Below, piece by piece: positions 1-6,590 of a DNA stretch of 16,394 nt. Made by a program: the position numbers and the translations under genes. The stretch lies in assembly GCA_045595425.1 (NCBI GenBank), contig JAZOAL010000121.1, positions 1-16,394 on the forward strand, given 5' to 3'. Under the pieces are notes generated by a model, which was not told where the DNA came from, ran no database searches, and worked only from the letters and a program-made list of their open reading frames with translations. Each line of letters starts with the position of its first letter. Position 1 is the stretch's first letter. Source of the stretch: SIG710 sp045595425. GTDB taxonomy: Bacteria; Bacillota; Clostridia; Oscillospirales; CAG-272.

Positions 1-361
1 CTGCTGCGGCTCTATCGCCCTCAAAGCTCGCAGGGCTCGCTTCGAGCCTCTACAGGCGATAGAGTTCGACTGCGCGAATGATCCACCGGATCATCCGCTC
101 CGCTCAGGATGACATCGGATATCATTTACAGTCAGATCGAATTGTTTTTTCTCAATAGTAACTTTTATACGAACAAACTCTGCTTGTATCAAATGACAAA
201 TATTGTCATCCTGAGCGGAGAAAATAGTCCTGTGGACTGTTTTCGCAGTCGAACTCTGACGCCCGGAGGAGGCTCAGGGCGAACTCGTTCGCTCTGAGGG
301 CGGCAGAGCCGCAACAGCGGGGATCTATTTTGGGCTCATTGTTACTATAAATTATTGTTTA
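1..361. repeat. Long palindromic repeat element (copy 1; left end outside window)
   Basis: No gene is supported here. Two arms lie in inverted orientation: 1-114 and 204-320, separated by about 89 bases. The outer 23 bases of the arms match at 20 positions. The stretch at 54-74 matches its partner at 18 of 21 positions. The innermost 17 bases (CTCCGCTCAGGATGACA at 98-114, and its complement at 204-220) match perfectly. Each arm also folds on itself. The left arm has CTCTATCGCC (10-19) with GGCGATAGAG (55-64), enclosing GGCTCG-CTT-CGAGCC (34-48), then ATGATCC-ACC-GGATCAT (78-94). The right arm has CTCTGACGCCC (254-264) with GGGCGGCAGAG (298-308), and AGTCC-TGT-GGACT (226-238). The right end is the 14-base sequence TAAATTATTGTTTA (348-361), which also bounds the copies at 4958 and 16263. 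No transposase is present, so this looks like a non-autonomous, MITE-like or BIME-like element. Confidence 0.75.
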
Positions 362-437
362 ACGATTCTTATTATCAATATATTACCACAAATTGTGCTT
401 TTTTTCAATACAAAACCGCGAAAAATCGCATCTCCCC

Positions 438-466
438 TTGACAATTTCGAAGGGATATTATATAAT
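438..466 (+). promoter_or_regulatory. Sigma-A type promoter of proS
   Basis: TTGACA (438-443) and TATAAT (461-466) are both perfect consensus hexamers with a 17-base spacer. Transcription would start near 473. This leaves a leader of about 43 bases before the ATG at 516, containing a small hairpin GCCC-GTATAT-GGGC (490-503). The promoter lies inside the longer open frame that begins at 393, which argues against that upstream start. Confidence 0.85.
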
Positions 467-515
467 TATCTATATATTTGATTTGACACGCCCGTATATG
501 GGCAAAAGGAGAAGC

Positions 516-1952
516 ATGGCAAACGACAAGAAAATGGTTGAGCAGATCACGGCGATGGACGTTGACTTTGCTCAGTGGTATACAGACATCTGCAAGAAGG
601 CAGACCTCATTGACTATTCAAGCGTTAAGGGATGTATGATAATCCGTCCCTACGGTTACGCTATCTGGGAAAATATTCAGAACATTCTCGACACTCGCTT
701 CAAAGAACTTGGTCATGAAAATGTTTACATGCCTATGTTCATTCCCGAATCTCTGCTTCAGAGAGAGAAGGATCACGTTGCCGGCTTTGCTCCCGAGGTC
801 GCGTGGGTTACACACGGCGGCTCGGAAAAGCTCACCGAGCGTATGTGTGTTCGCCCCACCTCCGAGACCCTTTTCTGTGAGCACTATGCAAACATCATCC
901 GCTCATACAGAGATCTGCCTAAGCTTTATAACCAGTGGTGCTCGGTTGTAAGATGGGAGAAGACCACCAGACCCTTCCTGCGTTCAAGAGAATTCCTCTG
1001 GCAAGAGGGTCATACTATGCACGCAACAAGAGAAGAGGCTGTTGACGAGACAGTACAGATGCTGAATGTTTATGCAGACTTCCACGAGAAGGATCTGGCT
1101 ATACCCGTTATCAAGGGACGCAAGACCCCTTCTGACAAGTTTGCGGGCGCCGAGGACACATATGCAATCGAGGCTCTCATGCACGACGGTAAGTCTCTGC
1201 AGGCGGCAACCTCCCATTTCTTTGGTGACGGCTTTGCAAGAGCATTTGATATCACATATCAGACAAAGGAAAACACCCTTGCATATCCTTTCCAGACCTC
1301 TTGGGGCTGTACGACCCGTATGATCGGCGGAATTATCATGACGCACGGTGATGATAACGGTCTGGTTCTTCCTCCCGCAGTTGCGCCCATTCAGGTGGTA
1401 ATCATACCCGTTGCAGCTCATAAGCCCGGAGTTATCGAGAAGGCTACAGAGCTTTATGACGAGCTGAAAAAGTCCTTCAGAGTTAAGCTTGATGACAGCG
1501 ATAACTCCCCCGGATGGAAATATGCCGAATATGAGATGAAGGGCGTTCCGCTCCGCATTGAGATCGGTCCCAGAGATATCGAAAACGGTCAGTGCGTTGT
1601 TGTTACACGTCACAATCTTGAAAAGGCGGTTGTCAGCCTTGAAAATCTTACCGAAACCGTTTCGGCAAAGCTCATAGAGGTTCGTGACGGTATGTTTGAG
1701 AAGGCGCTTGCAAACCGCGAGAGAAGAACATATTCCTGCAAGACCATTGACGAAATCAATGAGGCTCTTAAGGCAGGTGACGGATTTGTAAAGGCAATGT
1801 GGTGCGGCGAAGAGGCTTGCGAGGATTCGGTTAAGGAGCAGACAGGTATCGGTTCCCGCTGTATCCCTCTTGAGCAGGAGCAGATAGAGGACGTTTGCGT
1901 TTGCTGCGGAAAGCCCGCAAAGCATATGGTCGTTTGGGCAAGAGCATATTAA
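516..1952 (+). CDS. proS: Prolyl-tRNA synthetase, archaeal/eukaryote-like short form
   Basis: Cytoplasmic class II aminoacyl-tRNA synthetase that charges tRNA-Pro with proline; 478 residues. Visible class II elements are motif 2 (RWEKTTRPFLRSREFLWQEG, about residues 146-165), the TSWGCTTRMIGG segment (261-272) and motif 3 (THGDDNGLVLPPAVAP, 276-291). An anticodon-binding domain follows from about 292. The C-terminal extension has several cysteines (WCGEEAC, SRC, CVCCGKP) and ends in RAY, the zinc-associated, tyrosine-terminated tail of the archaeal/eukaryotic-type enzyme. The large editing insertion of the longer bacterial ProRS is absent, as expected for about 480 residues. The ATG at 516 was chosen because AAAGGAGAAGC precedes it and the consensus promoter lies just upstream; the frame is open back to 393. 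A stem-loop follows, then the SEDS gene 74 bases downstream. Confidence 0.96.
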   Translation: MANDKKMVEQITAMDVDFAQWYTDICKKADLIDYSSVKGCMIIRPYGYAIWENIQNILDTRFKELGHENVYMPMFIPESLLQREKDHVAGFAPEVAWVTHGGSEKLTERMCVRPTSETLFCEHYANIIRSYRDLPKLYNQWCSVVRWEKTTRPFLRSREFLWQEGHTMHATREEAVDETVQMLNVYADFHEKDLAIPVIKGRKTPSDKFAGAEDTYAIEALMHDGKSLQAATSHFFGDGFARAFDITYQTKENTLAYPFQTSWGCTTRMIGGIIMTHGDDNGLVLPPAVAPIQVVIIPVAAHKPGVIEKATELYDELKKSFRVKLDDSDNSPGWKYAEYEMKGVPLRIEIGPRDIENGQCVVVTRHNLEKAVVSLENLTETVSAKLIEVRDGMFEKALANRERRTYSCKTIDEINEALKAGDGFVKAMWCGEEACEDSVKEQTGIGSRCIPLEQEQIEDVCVCCGKPAKHMVVWARAY

Positions 1953-1963
1953 GACATTATAAT
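1935..1963 (+). promoter_or_regulatory. Possible promoter for the SEDS gene, overlapping the proS end
   Basis: TGGGCA (1935-1940; four of six consensus bases) is followed after 17 bases by a perfect TATAAT (1958-1963). Transcription would start near 1970, inside the following stem-loop. The weak -35 and coding overlap keep this tentative; the SEDS gene could instead be expressed by read-through from proS. Confidence 0.3.
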
Positions 1964-1965
1964 GA

Positions 1966-1991
1966 GGGGCTGTCTCTTTTGGTACAGCCCC
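1966..1991 (+). terminator. Stem-loop between proS and the SEDS gene (weak terminator or processing hairpin)
   Basis: GGGGCTGT (1966-1973) pairs perfectly with ACAGCCCC (1984-1991) across a 10-base loop. The only run of T residues (2007-2012) lies 15 bases past the stem, immediately before the next ribosome binding site, so it is not a canonical intrinsic terminator. It may be a partial terminator, an mRNA 3'-end stabiliser or a processing site. Confidence 0.45.
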
Positions 1992-2026
1992 GAATTTGTA
2001 GTATGATTTTTTGAAAGGAGGAGCAT

Positions 2027-3160
2027 ATGGTCAGATCGTTCAGCATAACGGCAAAGCAAAGAGTGAGCATGATAGACCCCGTGCTCCTTATCTGCACCGT
2101 TGTTCTCACAGCAATGAGCCTTATGACCCTTGGCGGAGGTCTCGGGAAAATGATGGATTTTTCAACCTCTGCATTTGTGGTTCAGATCGTCTCGGTTGTT
2201 CTTGGGATAGTTATGATGATAATTATCACCGTTATAGATTATGAGGAATTTATCGACAAATTCGGAATCATATTTTATGTTTGCGCCCTTGGACTGCTTG
2301 CGCTGACTCTGATTTGGGGAATGAGCGCGGGCACCAACAAGAGTTATCTCCGCATAGGTCCCGTTGGTATCCAGCCATCGGAGTTTGTCAAAGCGGCTTA
2401 CATAATGACCTTCTCAAAACACCTTGCTTTTGTTAAGGACAAGATTAACAACATAAAAAGTCTTGCCGGGCTTGCGCTCCATGCAGGACTTATCATTGGG
2501 CTTATACTCATTTCGGGAGATCTTGGAGTTGCGCTGGTGTATATGGCATTCACTGTCATAATGCTTTTTTGCGCAGGGCTCAGCGTATGGCTTTTTGCCG
2601 GAGTCGGTGCGGCGGCGCTGATAGGATTCCCATATATTTGGCCGATACTCCATGATTATCAGCAACAGAGAATTTTGGTTGGCTTCAATCCCGAGCTTGA
2701 CCCTCTTGATAAGGGCTTGCAGCCGCTTCTCAGCCGTCAGGCTGTGGCAAATGGCGGCATGTGGGGTCAAGGAATTAACGGCGGTTCTTATTATGAAAGA
2801 CTCTTCGCCTCTCACACCGATTTTATTTTTGCCTCTTTTTGCGAAAAATTCGGGTTTGTTGGCGGAATGATAATGATAATGACACTTGTGGTAATGGTGG
2901 TGAGGATCCTCATGATTGCAAGAAGAGCCCGTTGCCTTACAGGGGCATATATTTGCATTGGTGCGGCGGCAATAATTATTGTGCAGACTCTTGAAAATGT
3001 GGGAATGTGCATGGCAATTTTGCCTGTTGTCGGAATCACACTTCCTTTTATGAGCTATGGCGGATCATCAATGCTTTCAATGTATATTATAATCGGTCTT
3101 GTCCAGAGCGTCAGGGCCCATAGGGAAAAATATTTCTTTGAAAATCAGAATCTATCATAA
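2027..3160 (+). CDS. FtsW/RodA/SpoVE family (SEDS) peptidoglycan glycosyltransferase
   Basis: Polytopic membrane protein of 377 residues. SEDS proteins polymerise lipid II into glycan strands together with a class B PBP. About ten hydrophobic segments are visible. Family motifs are IQPSEFVKAA (115-124), SGDLGVAL (163-170), a long extracytoplasmic loop from about 208 to 262, SHTDFIFA (262-269) with Asp265 probably equivalent to the catalytic aspartate of RodA, and the signature LPFMSYGGSS (339-348). Two positions differ from the usual pattern: the tryptophan normally found in the G-x-x-x-W-I/F motif before QPSE is Tyr107 (NKSYLRIG), and the usual GEELG after DFIFA is CEKFG (272-276). The start has the strong site GAAAGGAGG at 2014-2022. 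The LPFM form and length favour a RodA-like protein, but SpoVE or FtsW cannot be excluded, and no partner PBP is in the window. A strong terminator follows the stop directly. Confidence 0.9.
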   Translation: MVRSFSITAKQRVSMIDPVLLICTVVLTAMSLMTLGGGLGKMMDFSTSAFVVQIVSVVLGIVMMIIITVIDYEEFIDKFGIIFYVCALGLLALTLIWGMSAGTNKSYLRIGPVGIQPSEFVKAAYIMTFSKHLAFVKDKINNIKSLAGLALHAGLIIGLILISGDLGVALVYMAFTVIMLFCAGLSVWLFAGVGAAALIGFPYIWPILHDYQQQRILVGFNPELDPLDKGLQPLLSRQAVANGGMWGQGINGGSYYERLFASHTDFIFASFCEKFGFVGGMIMIMTLVVMVVRILMIARRARCLTGAYICIGAAAIIIVQTLENVGMCMAILPVVGITLPFMSYGGSSMLSMYIIIGLVQSVRAHREKYFFENQNLS

Positions 3161-3191
3161 AACAGGCTGTCAGGATCGACAGCCTGTTTTT
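3161..3191 (+). terminator. Rho-independent terminator of the proS/SEDS unit
   Basis: AACAGGCTGTC (3161-3171) pairs perfectly with GACAGCCTGTT (3178-3188) around the 6-base loop AGGATC, and the T run continues to 3191. It begins immediately after the SEDS stop codon. Confidence 0.92.
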
Positions 3192-3197
3192 GCTTAT

Positions 3198-3235
3198 AAA
3201 AAAGGATGCCTCGCTAATCTTGCACAGCATCCTTT
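3198..3235 (-). terminator. Terminator of the 124-residue coiled-coil gene
   Basis: Read on the minus strand, AAAGGATGC (3235-3227) pairs with GCATCCTTT (3209-3201) across a 17-base loop, and T residues continue to 3198. It lies 8 bases past the stop of the gene that ends at 3243 and is separate from the plus-strand terminator beside it. Confidence 0.8.
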
Positions 3236-3242
3236 AGGGGCT

Positions 3243-3617
3243 TTATTTATCGGAAGCTTCGGCATTTTCTCCGTTTTCCTTTGCTTCTTCCTCGGGTGTC
3301 TCCTCGCCTTCATTCGCCTTTGCACTGTTTTCATATTTAGCCTTTTTCTCATCAAGCTCGGCATTGAGTGCGGCAATTTTCGCCATAACTCTATATACCT
3401 CGTCAAGAGATTCGGCGATCTGATCGGGAAGCTCGTCTTTTGTGCGAAGATATGTTTCCGCGGCTTTGCCAAGCTGCTCATAGCGGTCGCAAAGGCGCGC
3501 CTGCTCCGCCTTTATTTTAACTTTAGTTGCAGTAATGTCTGTCAGCTTTACGGTCTCCTTGGCGGCTTTGTCTGCGACCTTTCCCACCTTGCTAATAAAA
3601 CTATCGAACTTTGACAT
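3243..3617 (-). CDS. Hypothetical coiled-coil protein, 124 residues
   Basis: I cannot name a function. The protein begins MSKFDSFISKVGKVADKAAKET and has a long charged helical region through about residue 90 (AEQARLCDRYEQLGKAAETYL, then AKIAALNAELDEKKAKYENS), probably a coiled coil. It ends in an acidic, low-complexity tail (GEETPEEEAKENGENAEASDK). No signal peptide or membrane segment is evident. The layout resembles the N-terminal half of small clostridial proteins that carry a helical hairpin followed by a C-terminal zinc ribbon; here the ribbon is missing and an acidic tail takes its place. The start at 3617 was chosen over one 8 codons upstream because AAAGGAGC (3630-3623) sits correctly in front of it. 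It is a single-gene unit with its own promoter and terminator. Confidence 0.78.
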   Translation of the reverse strand: MSKFDSFISKVGKVADKAAKETVKLTDITATKVKIKAEQARLCDRYEQLGKAAETYLRTKDELPDQIAESLDEVYRVMAKIAALNAELDEKKAKYENSAKANEGEETPEEEAKENGENAEASDK

Positions 3618-3656
3618 AATATGCTCCTTTCCGCATCTCATTGTCTCATTGTATAT

Positions 3657-3685
3657 ATTATATGCCTAAAACATTACAAAGTAAA
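3657..3685 (-). promoter_or_regulatory. Promoter of the 124-residue coiled-coil gene
   Basis: On the minus strand TTTACT (3685-3680) is followed after 17 bases by a perfect TATAAT (3662-3657), 40 bases upstream of the chosen ATG at 3617. The -35 differs from TTGACA at two positions. Confidence 0.65.
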
Positions 3686-3706
3686 GGGGATTTTTTAAAT
3701 TTTATA

Positions 3707-3735
3707 ACATATTTTTGAGAATTGGGGTAAAAATA
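3707..3735 (+). promoter_or_regulatory. Possible forespore sigma-F-type promoter of spoVAC
   Basis: GGTAAAAATA (3726-3735) fits the sigma-F -10 pattern GGNRANAHTR at every position. ACATA (3707-3711), 14 bases upstream, resembles the GYWTA -35 except at its first base; the spacing is slightly short. A near-identical arrangement precedes spoIIR. SpoVA genes are usually read by sigma-G, whose -10 (CATNNTA) I do not see here. Confidence 0.35.
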
Positions 3736-3766
3736 ATGATAGAGGATCATTTTTGGAGGGCAAAAA

Positions 3767-4210
3767 ATGAACATTGATAAGAAAACCTATAAGAAATATG
3801 CGTCAGCTCACGCGCCCAAATCTCCGCTGGCAAAGGACTGCCTTTGGGCATTCTGCGTTGGAGGAGCTATTTGTACTCTCGGTCAGCTTCTTACGTCTGC
3901 TTATACTGCTTGGGGGCTGCCGAAGGAGGATGCGGGCACGCTGACGTCGGTGACATTGATCTTTCTTTCGGCATTGTTTACGGGACTTGGGATCTTTGAC
4001 TGCATCGCGAAGCATGCCGGCGCGGGAACGCTTGTGCCGATAACGGGATTTGCAAATTCGGTTGTCTCCCCCGCCATCGACACAAAGTCCGAGGGGCTTG
4101 TACTCGGAGTTGGTTCCAAGATCTTTACCGTTGCAGGTCCCGTCCTGCTCTACGGCACCCTTGCCGGCGCAGTCTATGGGGTAATCTATTGGATAAGCAC
4201 ACTTTTATGA
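3767..4210 (+). CDS. spoVAC: Stage V sporulation protein AC
   Basis: Integral membrane protein of 147 residues in the SpoVA channel of the spore inner membrane. SpoVA moves calcium-dipicolinate into the forespore and releases it at germination; SpoVAC itself has been described as a mechanosensitive-channel-like component. Length matches the family (about 150). Recognisable stretches are FCVGGAICTLGQLL (about 29-42), LIFLSALFTGLGIFD (64-78), AGAGTLVPITGFANS (about 84-98) and KSEGLVLGVGSKIF (about 107-120), with four hydrophobic segments in all. GGAGGG at 3755-3760 supports the ATG at 3767. Oddly, it stands alone: the usual spoVAD and spoVAE partners do not follow, and a strong terminator begins 8 bases after the stop. 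Expression is expected in the forespore. Confidence 0.95.
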   Translation: MNIDKKTYKKYASAHAPKSPLAKDCLWAFCVGGAICTLGQLLTSAYTAWGLPKEDAGTLTSVTLIFLSALFTGLGIFDCIAKHAGAGTLVPITGFANSVVSPAIDTKSEGLVLGVGSKIFTVAGPVLLYGTLAGAVYGVIYWISTLL

Positions 4211-4217
4211 TTCAGCT

Positions 4218-4258
4218 AAAGCAAAAGGCTTGATCACAGAGATCAAGCCTTTTGCTTT
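4218..4258. terminator. Bidirectional terminator between spoVAC and the V-ATPase operon
   Basis: A perfect 18-base stem (4218-4235 with 4241-4258) encloses the loop ACAGA. The core is AAAAGGCTTGATC/GATCAAGCCTTTT, with T-rich arms in both directions. The stop codon of the subunit D gene (4257-4259) overlaps the stem, so the hairpin serves the convergent genes on both sides. Confidence 0.9.
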
Positions 4259-4922
4259 ATTCTTCATCTGAGGTGTTTTTCTTTGCCTCAATAGTTTTCT
4301 GAACCATCATGTCTTTGACCTTCATAAGGCGAGTCAGATTTCCGCGCTCGTTTTCCTCAAGCTTCATTTTGATGCGCCTGATGCCTTCAAGATATCTCGG
4401 CATCATGATATATTCGAGGGCGTTGACGCGACGTCTTGTCTTTTCTATTTCCTCGGCAAGAAGCTGAGCTGTCTTTTCCAGAGCCGCCATGCGGACAATA
4501 TCCTGCATAATATCTCCGAGCTCACGCACTGAGGCGTCAAGCTCGCCCGAGGTAAATGCCATACCATAGTTCATGCTGCCGCTCTCTTCCGAGATCTTAT
4601 AGTCGAAAACGGGAACCGTCACGCTCATCATGTTTTTATAGGAAACATCAAGACTTCCCTCTTTTCTCGGCATGATAAGTGCTTCGCGGAGCATTTCGGG
4701 ACTGCTGACTGCCGCCGCTACCGAAAAGGAACCGTATGCCGCCGAAAGTCTTTCTTCAACTCGTTCGCGCAGCTCTTTGTCCTCACGCACGACCTCAAGA
4801 AACTGCCGCATAAGCTCGTCTCTCTTATCCTTAAGCAGCTTATGACCGCGCCTTGCGGTGATATATCTGGTCTGGAGCTTTTTCATCTCCATTCTCGTGG
4901 GATTTACACGAATCTCAGCCAC
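4257..4922 (-). CDS. ntpD: V-type ATP synthase subunit D
   Basis: Central-stalk subunit that forms the long coiled-coil axle inside the A3B3 head; 221 residues from the GTG chosen here. The family opening is clear (RVNPTRMEM, then ARRGHKLLKDKRDELMRQF), and the closing helix contains RRRVNALEYIMMPRYLEGIR. The start is uncertain. The frame is open to an ATG at 4964 and there is another ATG at 4943. The GTG at 4922 gives the family-like N-terminus MAEIRVNPTRME and has AAAGGAG (4940-4934) 11 bases upstream, whereas the ATG at 4943 lacks a good site. It is the last gene of the ATPase operon but is separated from subunit B by 279 bases containing a repeat element. Confidence 0.93.
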   Translation of the reverse strand: MAEIRVNPTRMEMKKLQTRYITARRGHKLLKDKRDELMRQFLEVVREDKELRERVEERLSAAYGSFSVAAAVSSPEMLREALIMPRKEGSLDVSYKNMMSVTVPVFDYKISEESGSMNYGMAFTSGELDASVRELGDIMQDIVRMAALEKTAQLLAEEIEKTRRRVNALEYIMMPRYLEGIRRIKMKLEENERGNLTRLMKVKDMMVQKTIEAKKNTSDEE

Positions 4923-4957
4923 GGGGCAGACCACTCCTTTCATAGGTAAAAATTCGA

Positions 4958-5171
4958 TAAACAATAATTTAGCGGATAGTTAGTTAATACCCTATGATAT
5001 CCTTCGCCGAGGTTCAGGATGACAATAAGGGATCGCCAACTTGGTTTCCTACTGTTAAGTTGACCGTGATTTAACGTAGGAAACATTGCGAATAGTACAG
5101 TACTGTCATCCTGAACGCAGTGAAGGATCTCATAGGCAGTAAGTTACTTTCAGCTTACAAATTATTATTTA
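4958..5171. repeat. TA-ended palindromic repeat (copy 2), inside the V-ATPase operon
   Basis: The element is about 214 bases with imperfect terminal inverted repeats: TAAACAATAATTTA (4958-4971) and CAAATTATTATTTA (5158-5171). Inside, CCTATGATATCCTTC (4991-5005) pairs with GAAGGATCTCATAGG (5122-5136), TTCAGGATGACA (5013-5024) with TGTCATCCTGAA (5104-5115), and GTTTCCTAC (5044-5052) with GTAGGAAAC (5076-5084). Nearly the whole element can fold into one long hairpin. Positions 5103-5150 match the copy at 16284-16331 in inverse orientation with one mismatch in 48. TA dinucleotides at both ends suggest a TA target-site duplication, as in IS630/mariner-type MITEs (inference). No open frame is supported in it. 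Confidence 0.8.
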
Positions 5172-5201
5172 CCACGGCATATTTTAGCTTTTGAGGTTAG
5201 A

Positions 5202-6578
5202 TCACGTTTCACCGACCCAATATTTTTCGATGAGCTCGGGTTTGATACGTTTCATTTCACTCTTTGGAAGGATGGAAAGCAGCTTCCAGCCAAGATCAAG
5301 GGTTTCTTTGATAGTCCTATTCTCATAGAATCCCTGATTTATATATTCCGCTTCGAAAGCGTCTGCAAATTTTGCATAGAGGCGGTCAACGGGTGTCAGT
5401 GCCGCTTCGCCGAGAACTACCATAAGCTCCTTTGCCTCACGGCCTCTCGCATAGCTGGAGAAGAGCTGGTTCATAGTTCCCGCATGATCCTCTCTGGTCT
5501 TACCCTCACCAATACCCTTATCCTTAAGACGGGAAAGGGATGGAAGAACGTCAACGGGCGGCATATAGCCCTTGCGGTACATTTCTCTTGAAAGAATGAT
5601 CTGACCCTCGGTAATATAGCCTGTAAGGTCGGGGATGGGATGAGTTTTATCGTCCTCGGGCATGGAAAGGATCGGGATCATGGTAATTGAGCCTTCACTT
5701 CCCATCTTTCTGCCGGCACGCTCATACATTGTTGCAAGGTCGGTATAGAGATAGCCGGGATAGCCGCGTCTTCCGGGGACTTCCTTGCGAGCAGCCGACA
5801 CCTCGCGGAGAGCCTCCGCATAGTTTGTGATATCGGTAAGGATAACAAGAACGTGCATATCACATTCAAAGGCAAGATATTCAGCCGCAGTCAGAGCCAT
5901 ACGGGGCGTTGAGATACGCTCGATAGCGGCATCCGAAGCAAGGTTGATGAAGAGCACGGTTCTGTCGATGGCACCGGTTTTCTTAAAATCGGAAATAAAG
6001 AAGTCTGCTTCCTCGAAGGTTATACCGATAGCGGCGAAAACAACCGCAAATTTCGAATCGCCTCCTCTGACCTTAGCCTGTCTTGCGATCTGCGCCGCAA
6101 GATTCGCATGGGGCAGACCCGAGCCTGAGAAAATGGGAAGCTTCTGACCTCTTACAAGAGTATTCAGACCATCGATTGTGGAAACTCCCGTTTGAATAAA
6201 CTCGGAGGGATAATAGCGCGCCGCAGGATTGATGGGCGTGCCGTTTATATCAAGATTTTTTTCGGGAATAAGCTTTGCGCCGCCGTCAATGGGCTCGCCC
6301 ATACCGTTAAAGACACGGCCGAGCATATTTTTCGAAACGGGCAGCTCAACTCCGTGCCCGGAGAAGCGAACCTTGCTCTGGGCAAGGTTAAGTCCTGCAG
6401 AGCTCTCGAAAAGCTGAACGAGAACGTCTCTTCCGTTGACCTCAAGCACGCGGCAGCGTCTTACCTCGCCGCCGGGAAGCTCGATCTCGCCGAGCTCGTC
6501 ATATTTAACGCCGTCAACCTGCTTTACAAGCATCAGAGGGCCTGCTACTTCTTCAATTGTTCTGTATTCTCTGATCAT
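5202..6578 (-). CDS. ntpB: V-type ATP synthase subunit B
   Basis: Non-catalytic nucleotide-binding-fold subunit of the A3B3 head; 458 residues, the normal length. It opens REYRTIEEVAGPLMLVKQVDGV. Where catalytic subunits have a P-loop it has the degenerate SGSGLPHANLAAQ (151-163), typical of B subunits. Other family stretches are VIL-TDITNYAEALREVSAARKEVPGRRGYPGYLYTDLATMYERAG and IPILSMPEDDKTHPIPDLTGYITEGQI. The ATG at 6578 follows AAGGAGGA, which overlaps the stop codon of subunit A; the 12-base gap suggests translational coupling. Downstream, the transcript must pass through the repeat element to reach subunit D. Confidence 0.98.
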   Translation of the reverse strand: MIREYRTIEEVAGPLMLVKQVDGVKYDELGEIELPGGEVRRCRVLEVNGRDVLVQLFESSAGLNLAQSKVRFSGHGVELPVSKNMLGRVFNGMGEPIDGGAKLIPEKNLDINGTPINPAARYYPSEFIQTGVSTIDGLNTLVRGQKLPIFSGSGLPHANLAAQIARQAKVRGGDSKFAVVFAAIGITFEEADFFISDFKKTGAIDRTVLFINLASDAAIERISTPRMALTAAEYLAFECDMHVLVILTDITNYAEALREVSAARKEVPGRRGYPGYLYTDLATMYERAGRKMGSEGSITMIPILSMPEDDKTHPIPDLTGYITEGQIILSREMYRKGYMPPVDVLPSLSRLKDKGIGEGKTREDHAGTMNQLFSSYARGREAKELMVVLGEAALTPVDRLYAKFADAFEAEYINQGFYENRTIKETLDLGWKLLSILPKSEMKRIKPELIEKYWVGET

Positions 6579-6590
6579 TTGCAGTCCTCC

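Noticed and set aside
109..297. A 62-codon open frame in the first repeat
   Set aside because: It lies wholly across the palindromic repeat arms and loop, has no ribosome binding site, and its translation has no protein-like character.
204..361. Riboswitch or T-box leader ahead of proS
   Set aside because: The structured sequence ends before the proS promoter at 438, so it is not in the proS transcript from that promoter. I see no T-box sequence, and the leader from about 473 is too short for one.
393..515. Forty-one extra N-terminal codons on proS
   Set aside because: The consensus promoter (438-466) lies inside this stretch, and the only good ribosome binding site is just before the ATG at 516. 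The resulting protein matches the family start.
984..1925. A long minus-strand open frame antisense to proS (313 codons)
   Set aside because: It mirrors the codon structure of a certain gene, has no ribosome binding site or recognisable domain, and proS is intact on the other strand.
4923..5201. A CRISPR-like or tandem repeat array between subunits B and D
   Set aside because: The repeated units are inverted arms of one palindrome, not evenly spaced direct repeats with unique spacers, and no cas gene is near.
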